In this document: positions 1 to 5,276 of the stretch, piece by piece | Layout of the letters: each line of letters starts with the position of its first letter | Position numbering within the stretch: the first letter of the stretch is position 1 | NCBI GenBank assembly: GCA_014379395.1 | Contig: JACMLV010000294.1 | Coordinates: forward strand, 1-6,307 | Direction of reading: 5' to 3' | Length of the DNA: 6,307 nt | Source: Burkholderiaceae bacterium | GTDB lineage: Bacteria; Pseudomonadota; Gammaproteobacteria; Burkholderiales; Burkholderiaceae_D | Translations under genes and position numbers: made by a program | The notes under the pieces: generated by a model | What the model saw: only the letters and a program-made list of their open reading frames with translations | What the model was told of the DNA's origin: nothing | Databases searched by the model: none

Positions 1-90
1 CACCGTTGGTGGCGTAATAGCGCCAAACTGCTAAACAGTGCGCTCACTATTTCCTACTTCGACAGGCTCGGAGTGCCACGCCTGTCTTAA
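1..90 (+). CDS. ltrA: Group II intron reverse transcriptase/maturase, C-terminal fragment
   Basis: Frame 1 is open from the window edge to TAA at 88-90 and gives 29 residues. It carries the pattern W-W-R-N-S near the start and ends in SYFDRLGVPRLS, which matches the extreme C-terminus of many bacterial group II intron-encoded proteins. In the full protein the reverse transcriptase and maturase domains lie upstream and help the intron RNA splice and insert by target-primed reverse transcription. The ribozyme domains V and VI follow directly, as expected for an ORF located in domain IV. It is partial only because the window starts here. The identification rests on pattern recognition of a short tail plus the RNA context. 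Confidence 0.78.
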   Translation, partial: HRWWRNSAKLLNSALTISYFDRLGVPRLS

Positions 91-103
91 CCTCAACTAC
101 TCG

Positions 104-178
104 AACCGCCCGGTGCGGACCCGCATGCCGGGTGGTGTGGCAGGGGAGCAGCTTACTTTGGCTGCCCCCTATGCCGAT
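104..178 (+). ncRNA. Group II intron domains V and VI
   Basis: Domain V: 105-113 pairs with 128-136 in nine pairs including one G-U wobble at G108-T133. Above it, 114-117 pairs with 122-125, a four-base loop closes at 118-121, and a two-base bulge (TG, 126-127) sits on the 3' side. A CGC at 107-109 containing the wobble G occupies the place of the catalytic triad, which is AGC or CGC in known introns. Domain VI: 148-152 pairs with 161-165 and 143-146 with 166-169. A171 is left unpaired near C141-G173 and G140-C174, and is the candidate branch-point adenosine. The pairings were worked out by eye. Confidence 0.75.
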
Positions 179-234
179 GGCTGCGTCAGTCTTCGATTGC
201 GAGCGTAAAAAGCGCCCGGTCGATCGCGGATGGC

Positions 235-750
235 TTACTTTGCCGCCGCCGGCGCGGCCGGTTCCTTGAAGCTGGCGCCGCTCTTGTTGGCCATGAAGGC
301 CACCGCGCGCGCCACCTCCAGATTGTCCAGGTCGGCCTTGCCGCCCTTGGCCGGCATCGCGCGGATGCCTTCGATGGAGTGCTTGAGCAGCGTGTCGTAG
401 CCTTGCCCGATGCGCGCCGTCCAGGCGGCGTTATCACCCAGCTTGGGGGCGCCGGCGGCGCCGGTGCCGTGGCAGGCGGCGCAGACGCCGTTATAGACCG
501 CCTCGCCCGTTTGCAATTGCTTCGCGCCGCCGGCGGCTTGCAGCCGGAAGCCCTGGTCGGCGATCGGGCGCAGACGCTCGGCGATTTTTCCCGGACTCAT
601 GGCGTCGGAACCGGCGCCCGTCAGTTGGTCGGTCGTGACATATTTGACGAGCAGGATGATGCCGATGACGGTGACCAGAAAGAAGCCGGCGATGGCGGCG
701 ACGAGTTGCTTCGGCGTGCGGATGGCGGTGCCGTGTTCGTTCTCGCTCAT
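235..750 (-). CDS. Membrane-anchored cytochrome c5-family protein
   Basis: A 171-residue monohaem c-type cytochrome, expected to carry electrons on the periplasmic face of the inner membrane. Residues 1-15 are polar, and residues 16-36 form one hydrophobic segment that would act as uncleaved signal anchor. The haem-binding motif is C90-A-A-C93-H94, and M132 in the AMP context is the likely sixth ligand. After the anchor, about 50 residues of linker precede the cytochrome fold, and the C-terminus is an Ala/Pro-rich tail. The start at 750 is supported by GAGGA about six bases upstream. Small proteins of this layout are common in Burkholderiales, where they are thought to pass electrons to terminal oxidases; the partner here is unknown. 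It is monocistronic in this window, with its own promoter, and its 3' side faces the group II intron. Confidence 0.9.
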   Translation of the reverse strand: MSENEHGTAIRTPKQLVAAIAGFFLVTVIGIILLVKYVTTDQLTGAGSDAMSPGKIAERLRPIADQGFRLQAAGGAKQLQTGEAVYNGVCAACHGTGAAGAPKLGDNAAWTARIGQGYDTLLKHSIEGIRAMPAKGGKADLDNLEVARAVAFMANKSGASFKEPAAPAAAK

Positions 751-813
751 GATGTCCTCATCGATTTTTTTGAATGGATAGGCGCGGCAGGGAGGTACTG
801 GCGTTTCGCCCGG

Positions 814-843
814 ATTATAGGCTCAAAAAATTTTCCTTGTGAC
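814..843 (-). promoter_or_regulatory. Promoter of the cytochrome c gene
   Basis: On the minus strand a perfect TATAAT lies at 819-814. A 4/6 match to the -35 box, GTCACA, lies at 843-838 with an 18-base spacer. Transcription would start near 807 and leave a leader of roughly 55 bases before the ATG at 750. The -10 is convincing and the -35 is weak. Confidence 0.5.
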
Positions 844-882
844 GCGCGCCGCGCCGCAGCCGACCGGCGCCGACACTTTCCA

Positions 883-911
883 TGGACGCGAGGCGAGAAA
901 AACGGTATCCT
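883..911 (+). promoter_or_regulatory. Candidate promoter of tRNA-Arg
   Basis: TGGACG at 883-888 and TATCCT at 906-911 are each 4/6 matches to the sigma-70 boxes with a 17-base spacer. They would start transcription about 20 bases before the mature tRNA 5' end. Position and spacing fit, but both hexamers are imperfect. Confidence 0.35.
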
Positions 912-938
912 TCGTCCCACTTCAGCAATTCCCCCCGT

Positions 939-1014
939 GCGGCTGTAGCTCAGTGGATAGAGTATTGGCCTCCGAAGCCAAGGGTCGTGGGTTCGATCCC
1001 CGCCAGCCGCACCA
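939..1014 (+). tRNA. tRNA-Arg (anticodon CCG)
   Basis: A complete 76-base cloverleaf. The acceptor stem is GCGGCTG (939-945) paired with CAGCCGC (1004-1010). The D stem is 948-951 with 960-963. The anticodon stem is TTGGC/GCCAA (965-969, 977-981) around the loop CTCCGAA, giving anticodon CCG at 972-974. The T arm contains the GTTCGATCC stretch. The discriminator A is at 1011 and CCA is encoded at 1012-1014. It decodes the arginine codon CGG. No terminator is visible before the next gene, so read-through into the biotin genes is possible. Confidence 0.97.
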
Positions 1015-1030
1015 AACTTCCTCAGTAAAA

Positions 1031-1036
1031 TATAAT
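1031..1036 (+). promoter_or_regulatory. Isolated perfect -10 box before the BioH-like gene
   Basis: TATAAT at 1031-1036 lies 17 bases after the tRNA CCA and about 100 bases before the hydrolase start. No acceptable -35 is found 16-18 bases upstream, because that position falls inside the tRNA 3' end. There is no TG extension of the -10 either. It may be the promoter of the bioH-like/bioC pair, possibly activator-assisted, or a chance AT-rich match. Confidence 0.35.
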
Positions 1037-1136
1037 GCTTGCGCTATGCGACGGCTTGCATGGCGGCTCGACCTTGTCCGGCACGCCGCGGCGCTGCCAT
1101 TTATCTCCGCCCATTCTGGAAAAACAGTTGAATTCT

Positions 1137-1781
1137 ATGATCGGTTTCGCGCTTTGCCACGGCTGGTCTTTCGATGCTTCGGCCCTGGCGCCATTGCAGG
1201 CGGCGCTGGCGCGGCGCTTTCCCGGGGCCGCCTTTGCGGTCTTCGATCTCGGCTTCACCGGCGCCGCGCACACGCCCGTCCTGGCGCCCGGACGCGAGTG
1301 GATCGCGCTCGGCCATTCCTATGGTTTCGCGTATCTGATGCAGCAGCCGGTGGTGTGGAAGGCGGCCGTGTCGATCAACGGTTTTACGCGCTTTTGCCGC
1401 CGCCCCGGACGCCCGGAAGGCACGCCGGTGCGCCTGCTCGATGCGATGATCGAGCGCCTGGCGCAGGACCCGCGGGCCACGGTGGCCGATTTTCATCAGC
1501 GCTGCGGCGCCGCGCAGGAGGTGCCCGAGGCGCTCGATCCGCCAAGCTTGCGGCATCATCTGGGCCAGTTGCGCGAGCTCGATCTGGCGCCGCCGGCGTG
1601 TCCGACGCTGGCGCTCGCCACGCCGGACGACGCCATCGTGCCGCTGGCGCTGGCGCGCGCCTGTTTCAGTGCGCCCGACGTGACGTTGCAAGAGCTGGCG
1701 GGCGATCATGCGCGCCTGCTGCGGGAACCGGCGGACTGCGCCCTGGCGGTGTCGGTTTTGATTGAGAAGCTTTATGCCTGA
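1137..1781 (+). CDS. BioH-like alpha/beta hydrolase (pimeloyl-ACP methyl ester esterase candidate)
   Basis: A 214-residue alpha/beta hydrolase. It opens with the oxyanion-side motif H8-G-W10 and has the nucleophile elbow GHSYG with Ser61. An acid follows in the TPDDAIVP stretch (Asp164 or Asp165), and His191 sits in GDHARLL, so the full catalytic triad is present. The overlap with bioC and the BioH-like order of motifs suggest it removes the methyl group from pimeloyl-ACP methyl ester at the end of the BioC-initiated pathway, in the cytoplasm. It is shorter than E. coli BioH (about 256 residues), chiefly before the nucleophile, with an early beta-strand region missing. ATG at 1137 is chosen because the family homology starts there. 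An in-frame TTG at 1128 has the better-spaced GGA (1118-1120). The far upstream start at 1035 lies in the -10 box and is unlikely. It could instead be another esterase, or a BioG-type functional replacement. Confidence 0.75.
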   Translation: MIGFALCHGWSFDASALAPLQAALARRFPGAAFAVFDLGFTGAAHTPVLAPGREWIALGHSYGFAYLMQQPVVWKAAVSINGFTRFCRRPGRPEGTPVRLLDAMIERLAQDPRATVADFHQRCGAAQEVPEALDPPSLRHHLGQLRELDLAPPACPTLALATPDDAIVPLALARACFSAPDVTLQELAGDHARLLREPADCALAVSVLIEKLYA

Positions 1782-2535
1782 CCTCGATAAGGACGTTGAT
1801 AAGACCGCCGTCGCGGCGCGCTTTTCCGACGCCGCACAGCGCTACGAGCAGGCGGCCCATGTGCAGAAGGAGGCCGCGGCGCGCTTCGACGCTTGGCTGG
1901 CGCGGCAGGTGGCGGCCGAGCCGGCGTCGATCGTTGAAATCGGCTGCGGCACCGGCTTGCTCACGCGCCTGCTGCATCGCCGCTATCCGCGCGCCCGCTT
2001 GCACGCGACCGACCTGGCGCCGGCGATGGTGGCGGCCTGCCGCGCGGCCTCGGCCGATGCGCCCAATCTGGAATTTTCCGTGTGCGACGGGCGCGATGCG
2101 CGTTTCGATCCGGCGCCCGACTGGGTGGTGTCGGCGATGTGTTTCCAGTGGTTCGATCCGCTGCGCGACGTGCTCGCGCATCACTTGGCAAGCAGTGGTG
2201 TGCTGGCTTTTAGCATCGTGCTCGATGGGTCGTTCAGCGCGTGGCGCGTCGCGCATGAGCGGGCCGGCATGGAGCCGGGTTTGCTCGCCTGTCCGAATCA
2301 CCAACAGTTGCTGCGCGTTTGCCAGGGGCTGGGCGCGGCGCGCGTCGTCTCCGAGCGCGTCACGATTAATGAATGGCATGCCAACGGCTTGTCGTTCGCG
2401 CACAGCCTGCGCGCCATCGGCGCCGACCGTCCGCGTCCCGGCCATGCGCCGGTCAGCCTGAAGCCGGTGCTGCGCCAGTTGGCGCAGGGCTTCGATGCGG
2501 ACTATGAGATCGGGTTTTTCTTGATCGAAAAATAA
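1774..2535 (+). CDS. bioC: Malonyl-ACP O-methyltransferase BioC
   Basis: A 253-residue class I SAM-dependent methyltransferase. BioC methylates the free carboxyl of malonyl-ACP so that it can pass through fatty acid synthesis as a disguised primer and become pimeloyl-ACP, the first stage of biotin synthesis. The N-terminus (VAARFSDAAQRYEQAA, from about residue 13) is the BioC signature before the Rossmann fold. Motif I is E55-IGCGTG-61, Asp80 in HATDLAP would bind the SAM ribose, and SAMCFQWFDP matches the BioC motif after strand 4. The start at 1774 has GAGAAG five bases upstream and overlaps the hydrolase gene by eight bases, which suggests translational coupling. A TTG at 1762 would add only four residues. 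The stop codon lies inside the terminator hairpin. Confidence 0.9.
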   Translation: MPDLDKDVDKTAVAARFSDAAQRYEQAAHVQKEAAARFDAWLARQVAAEPASIVEIGCGTGLLTRLLHRRYPRARLHATDLAPAMVAACRAASADAPNLEFSVCDGRDARFDPAPDWVVSAMCFQWFDPLRDVLAHHLASSGVLAFSIVLDGSFSAWRVAHERAGMEPGLLACPNHQQLLRVCQGLGAARVVSERVTINEWHANGLSFAHSLRAIGADRPRPGHAPVSLKPVLRQLAQGFDADYEIGFFLIEK

Positions 2536-2568
2536 GCCGCGCCGCCTTGGCGCGGCGGGCGGCTTATT
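2531..2568. terminator. Bidirectional hairpin between bioC and the Cache gene
   Basis: Ten bases at 2531-2540 (AATAAGCCGC) are perfectly complementary to 2559-2568. Inside, 2542-2546 pairs with 2554-2558 around a seven-base loop, with G2541 bulged. On the minus strand the stem is followed by a run reading TTATTTTT, a good intrinsic terminator six bases after the Cache gene stop. On the plus strand the T tract is poor, but the same stem contains the bioC stop codon and probably still protects or ends the bioC message. An alternative pairing, 2536-2543 with 2549-2556, is also possible. Confidence 0.75.
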
Positions 2569-2574
2569 CGTCGC

Positions 2575-3042
2575 TTATTTGTAGATCCCGCAGGTGATGA
2601 CGAGGTTGTCGACTTTTTCGACGTAGCTCGATTTCTGCTCGATGACCTTGGTCACTGGATTCGGCCATTTGTAGTCGACCCAGCCGCTGCCCTTGGTGTT
2701 GGCGACTTCCACGAAGCTTTTGATGAAGGCTTTGCCGTCGACGTCCTTCAGTTCCATCAGGCTTTTGCCGACCAGTTTCGGGTTGGCGCCGTGCGCCACC
2801 GTCACGCCATCGACGCCGGTGGCGGTGATGTAGAGGTCGCGGTCGACAAACTCGCCGTTGGGCTTGTTGAATTCGGCCAGCGCCTTTTCGCGGCCGTTGG
2901 CTTTATAGTATTTGACCGCTTTCTTGGCCAGCGCCATGGCTTCGTCGGCGCTGCCGTGCGCGGCGGCGGCGAGGGCCGGCGTCAGCGGCGCCAGCATGCA
3001 AAGCGACAGTGCGGCGCCGGTCAGCAGTTTCAGTAGTTTCAT
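2575..3042 (-). CDS. Secreted single-Cache-domain protein
   Basis: A 155-residue periplasmic protein. Residues 1-25 form a typical Sec signal peptide: MKLLK, a hydrophobic core, then a TPALA-like cleavage site. The remainder is a single Cache domain of the sCache_2 type. It starts with an alpha helix (DEAMALAKKAV), followed by the motifs GEFVDRDLYI, AHGANPKLVGKS, LKDVDGKAF, GSGWVDYKWPNP and a C-terminal strand ending VITCGIYK. Cache domains bind small ligands such as carboxylates and usually sit on chemoreceptors or sensor kinases. Here no membrane helix or signalling domain is attached, so it is a free-standing binding protein with unknown ligand and partner. The start at 3042 is supported by AGGGAGA at 3057-3051. 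It lies 129 bases after the Rieske gene in the same direction and could be co-transcribed or separate. Confidence 0.87.
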   Translation of the reverse strand: MKLLKLLTGAALSLCMLAPLTPALAAAAHGSADEAMALAKKAVKYYKANGREKALAEFNKPNGEFVDRDLYITATGVDGVTVAHGANPKLVGKSLMELKDVDGKAFIKSFVEVANTKGSGWVDYKWPNPVTKVIEQKSSYVEKVDNLVITCGIYK

Positions 3043-3086
3043 CAGGCGAATCTCCCTTTGTGTAGTGTTGTTATTGAGTTCGCTAA

Positions 3087-3108
3087 TTTAGCACGAGACG
3101 ATGCTAAA
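3087..3108. repeat. Inverted repeat upstream of the Cache gene
   Basis: TTTAGCA (3087-3093) and TGCTAAA (3102-3108) are perfect inverted copies around an eight-base spacer, in an AT-rich patch between the Rieske and Cache genes. It lacks a clear T tract on the minus strand, so it is not a convincing terminator of the Rieske message. Its position 45-66 bases before the Cache start fits an operator or a site overlapping the promoter. A weak minus-strand promoter reading (TTGGAG, 16 bases, TAGCAT) overlaps it. Confidence 0.4.
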
Positions 3109-3171
3109 AACACTATCTAAAACTCCAATCCTTTCGCTTGGGGGCGGCGGCTTCCGATCGGGGCTGATCCG

Positions 3172-3783
3172 TCAAATTGCGCCGTCCTCGCCGATCAGCA
3201 GTTTGCTGGCGCTTAGGTAACGGTGCGGCGGCACTTCCAGGTTGGTCGGGGCCGGCTTGTTTTTGTAGACGCGCCCGGCCAGGTCGAAGGTCGAGCCGTG
3301 GCAGGGGCAAAAAAAGCCGCCCTGCCAGTCGTCGCCGACGCTCTGGTTGTTGCTGCCTGCGGCAACCTCGCCCGGCGAGCAACCGAGGTGGGTGCAGATG
3401 CCGATGCCGACGAAGACTTCGGGGTGGATCGAGCGCTGCGCGTTGCGCGCATATTCCGGCTGCTGGTGCTGGCGGGAGTCCGGGTCGGCCAGTTTGGCGT
3501 CCAGGCCGGCGAGCGCGGCCAGCATGTGCGGCGTGCGGCGCATGATCCAGACCGGTTTGCCGCGCCATGCCACCACTTTCGTCGCGCCCGGCGCGATGTC
3601 GCCGATGTCGACTTCGACGCTGGCGCCCGCCGCGCGCGCTCGCTCGCTCGGCTGCAAGCTCGACAGGAAGGGGACGGCGACGGCGGCGAGGCCGACGCCG
3701 CCGGTTGCGCCGGCAAGCAGGATCAGGCGGCGACGTTCGTCTGTGTCGCCAGTGGCGGGCTCGAGGGCCGGGGAGTAGGGCAT
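3172..3783 (-). CDS. petA: Rieske iron-sulfur subunit, ubiquinol-cytochrome c reductase type
   Basis: A 203-residue Rieske [2Fe-2S] protein of the bc1-complex type, which takes electrons from ubiquinol and passes them to cytochrome c1. Residues 17-19 are RRR just before a hydrophobic anchor (about 20-43), consistent with Tat export and membrane anchoring. The hinge and PSERARAAGA stretch follow. Cluster box 1 is C130-T-H132-L-G-C135 and box 2 is C159-P-C161-H162-G-S164, so all four ligands (C130, H132, C159, H162) and both disulfide cysteines are present. The C-terminus NLEVPPHRYLSASKLLIGED is classic for the proteobacterial subunit. The start at 3783 has AGGAGA upstream; a longer reading to 3918 is not needed. 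Oddly, petB and petC do not follow: the next gene is the Cache protein. It may be a second, orphan copy. Confidence 0.92.
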   Translation of the reverse strand: MPYSPALEPATGDTDERRRLILLAGATGGVGLAAVAVPFLSSLQPSERARAAGASVEVDIGDIAPGATKVVAWRGKPVWIMRRTPHMLAALAGLDAKLADPDSRQHQQPEYARNAQRSIHPEVFVGIGICTHLGCSPGEVAAGSNNQSVGDDWQGGFFCPCHGSTFDLAGRVYKNKPAPTNLEVPPHRYLSASKLLIGEDGAI

Positions 3784-4113
3784 GGTGGTTCTCCTGAGGT
3801 GAGGCGTCAATATGAGCGCGCCGGCGCAGGCCGGGGACGTCGCCGTCTTCGCGTTTCGAGAAATGGCTTCTTTCACGCTTGTCTCATCAAGAAGCATGCC
3901 ATCGGGAACCCGGCGCAAAAGGGCCGAAAATTCAATGGTTTGGGCTTGGCAGGCCGGCTGACGGTGTTCGCCGCCGCCGCCGCGCCGCCATTTTTGACGC
4001 GGCGTGGCAGTCGCTGGCAGCCGCTGGCAGGAAGGCGCCGCCGGTGCCGGCCCGCCAACTCTGAAGGATCGGCGGCGGGCGAAGGATGCCCGCCCGGGAT
4101 TACCAGCTTCGCT
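3784..4113. other. 330-base stretch without a recognised gene
   Basis: This lies between the bestrophin stop and the Rieske start, both genes being on the minus strand. I see no plausible gene here. Short open frames on both strands lack ribosome sites and family features. It should hold the Rieske promoter, but no good pair of boxes stands out; TTGATG near 3889 on the minus strand is only a weak candidate. Near 4009-4030 a short element (GCTGGCAG) occurs twice in tandem, and a GC-rich hairpin lies at 4074-4094. Confidence 0.5.
4074..4094 (-). terminator. GC hairpin after the bestrophin gene
   Basis: GGCGGGC at 4074-4080 pairs perfectly with GCCCGCC at 4088-4094 around a seven-base loop, 20 bases past the bestrophin stop codon on the minus strand. 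There is no T run after the stem, so if it ends transcription it does so without the canonical tract. It may simply stabilise the 3' end. Confidence 0.35.
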
Positions 4114-5055
4114 TCAGGTCAGGCAGTAGCCGACCGCTTGCAGCGGGGGCGGAATCCGGCTGTCGTCGAGCGCTTCGCGCAGGTTGATTTCGATGCCGCG
4201 GCAGATGGCGTCGAGCGGCAGGTCGTTGGCGTCGAGGCCGAACGGTTCTTCGATCTCGTCGCCGAGCGCGTCGAGCCCGAAGAAGGTGTAGGCGACGATG
4301 CCGACCACGAAGGGGGTCATGAAGCCGATCGAATCGACCAGGCCGAACGGCAGCAGGAAGCAGTACATGTAGGCGGTGCGGTGCAGCAGCAGCGTGTAGG
4401 AGAACGGGATCGGGGTGCTCCTGATGCGCTCGCAGGAGGCGGCCGCCGCCGTCATGGCCGACAGGGTGGCGTCGATCGAACCGCCGAGGCAGTCTTCGAT
4501 CCTTTTTTCCCGCAGGCAGAGGCGCAAGTCCTGGCCCATCTGCTGCATCAGGAAGTCGGGCAGGTTCGAGTATTTGCCGGCCAGCCGCCATTCCTGTTCT
4601 TGCAGCAGGCCCTTGAATTCCTCGGGCCGGCGGATGTCGCGCAGTTGCTGGCGCAGCGCGTGGGCGAAGGCGATGGCGCGGTAGACCATGCGCACCCGCA
4701 CGTCGCCGAGGCCGAGGCTGGCCGTGGCCGGCCCCGGGCCTTCGATCAGGCTCAGGCATTGGCGCGAGAAGCTGCGGCTTTTGTGCACCAGTTCGCCCCA
4801 CAGCTTGCGCCCCTCCCAATAGCGGTCGTAGGCGGCGTTGTTGCGAAAACCGAGGAAGATCGCGAGCGGCAGGCCCATCAGGGTGAACGGGATGGTGGTC
4901 AGCGTGATCTTCAGCTGGAACAGGTCGCCGTGCGACCAGGTCACCAGGGTCGCGATCAGGAGATTGACGAGCAGGGTGAGGCGGATGCGCGCCAGGATCG
5001 AGCCGCGCAGCACCAGGAACAGGCGCAGCCCGGACGGGCGGTCGCGCAGGATCAT
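4114..5055 (-). CDS. Bestrophin-family (UPF0187) membrane protein
   Basis: A 313-residue protein of the bacterial bestrophin family, pentameric inner-membrane channels; the characterised bacterial member from Klebsiella conducts cations, whereas animal ones conduct anions. The N-terminus MILRDRPSGLRLF...RGSIL is the usual family start. A first membrane segment lies near 20-40 and a second near 50-70. The family motif FRNNAAYDRYWEGRKLWG follows at about 70-87. The C-terminal half has STPIPFSYTLLLHRTAY, membrane segments near 226-259, and the conserved acidic DEIEEPFG with NDLPLDAICR. Length is normal and no key motif is missing. The start is fixed by homology because no Shine-Dalgarno is visible before the ATG at 5055. 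A promoter lies at 5139-5168. Its ion and role here cannot be read from the sequence. Confidence 0.9.
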   Translation of the reverse strand: MILRDRPSGLRLFLVLRGSILARIRLTLLVNLLIATLVTWSHGDLFQLKITLTTIPFTLMGLPLAIFLGFRNNAAYDRYWEGRKLWGELVHKSRSFSRQCLSLIEGPGPATASLGLGDVRVRMVYRAIAFAHALRQQLRDIRRPEEFKGLLQEQEWRLAGKYSNLPDFLMQQMGQDLRLCLREKRIEDCLGGSIDATLSAMTAAAASCERIRSTPIPFSYTLLLHRTAYMYCFLLPFGLVDSIGFMTPFVVGIVAYTFFGLDALGDEIEEPFGLDANDLPLDAICRGIEINLREALDDSRIPPPLQAVGYCLT

Positions 5056-5111
5056 GCCGCGCGCCCGGCGCGACGGGCCCGCGCGCGGCGCAGGCGGGAA
5101 CCGATGTTCAT
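5052..5111 (-). other. Arg-rich 19-codon reading frame overlapping the bestrophin start
   Basis: On the minus strand an ATG at 5111 opens 19 codons with seven arginines (MNIGSRLRRARARRAGRAA). It ends in a TGA at 5054-5052 that overlaps the bestrophin ATG (5055-5053) as ATGA. It begins about 20 bases after the predicted transcription start. The bestrophin start has no ribosome site, so translational coupling would make sense, but this small frame has no clear Shine-Dalgarno either, and GC-rich DNA throws up such frames by chance. Confidence 0.2.
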
Positions 5112-5138
5112 GGAGACGAATGGAGGCAACACCGCGGC

Positions 5139-5168
5139 AGTATAGGGCGCGCCTCAGTCATATGGCAA
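5139..5168 (-). promoter_or_regulatory. Promoter of the bestrophin gene
   Basis: On the minus strand TTGCCA (5168-5163, 5/6) and TATACT (5144-5139, 5/6) are separated by 18 bases. Transcription would begin near 5132, leaving a leader of about 77 bases. The region is shared with the divergent ferredoxin gene. Confidence 0.6.
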
Positions 5169-5276
5169 ATTCATGTGTTTGATGCCGGCTATATCCGTCG
5201 TGAATGGCTGCGCGGTCCGTCTGTGCTACATTTGGCGGTAATCCGCCTTGGACCACCCCTTAAAGAAAGCCGATGC

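Larger units (their letters stand above)
1..178 (+). mobile_element. Group II intron, 3' end (left part outside window)
   Basis: The first 178 bases read as the 3' end of a bacterial group II intron, a self-splicing ribozyme and retroelement. Three parts appear in the expected order: the C-terminus of the intron-encoded protein up to a TAA at 88-90, a hairpin with domain V geometry at 105-136, and a domain VI-like hairpin at 140-174 with an unpaired A at 171. The boundary is placed at 178 because the sequence ends there in AT, seven bases after that A, which fits the usual 3' splice site position. The 5' end, domains I-III and most of the protein lie left of the window, so the intron class and intactness cannot be judged. 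The insertion lies 56 bases beyond the stop codon of the cytochrome c gene and antisense to it. Confidence 0.82.

Noticed and set aside
379..948. Plus-strand open frame antisense to the cytochrome c gene
   Set aside because: It is a shadow of a gene with a clear haem motif, and it runs into the tRNA.
939..1014. tRNA gene as an integration site for a genomic island
   Set aside because: No integrase and no direct repeat of the tRNA 3' end is visible. The genes after it are ordinary biotin genes.
839..1765. Plus-strand open frame of 308 codons
   Set aside because: It runs straight through the tRNA-Arg gene and then out of frame over the BioH-like gene, with an Arg/Ala/Gly-rich product.
1666..2445. 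Minus-strand open frame of 259 codons
   Set aside because: It is antisense to bioC, which carries SAM-binding and BioC-specific motifs; the product is Arg/His/Ala-rich and featureless.
3784..3918. N-terminal extension of the Rieske protein to 3918
   Set aside because: The 3783 start has AGGAGA upstream and gives the normal family length with the anchor near the N-terminus. The extension shows no conserved feature.
4009..4030. Short tandem GCTGGCAG-type repeat
   Set aside because: Only two to three imperfect units in GC-rich intergenic DNA, too little to call a repeat array or CRISPR.
3223..5145. Long plus-strand open frame of 640 codons
   Set aside because: It lies antisense to the Rieske and bestrophin genes, both of which have full family motifs and proper starts. 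High GC suppresses stop codons, and the translated product is low-complexity Arg/Ala/Gly/Glu-rich sequence with no domain.
5175..5276. Upstream start of the ferredoxin at 5175
   Set aside because: The extra 34 residues precede a complete ferredoxin fold, include the likely promoter and leader region, and have no ribosome site.
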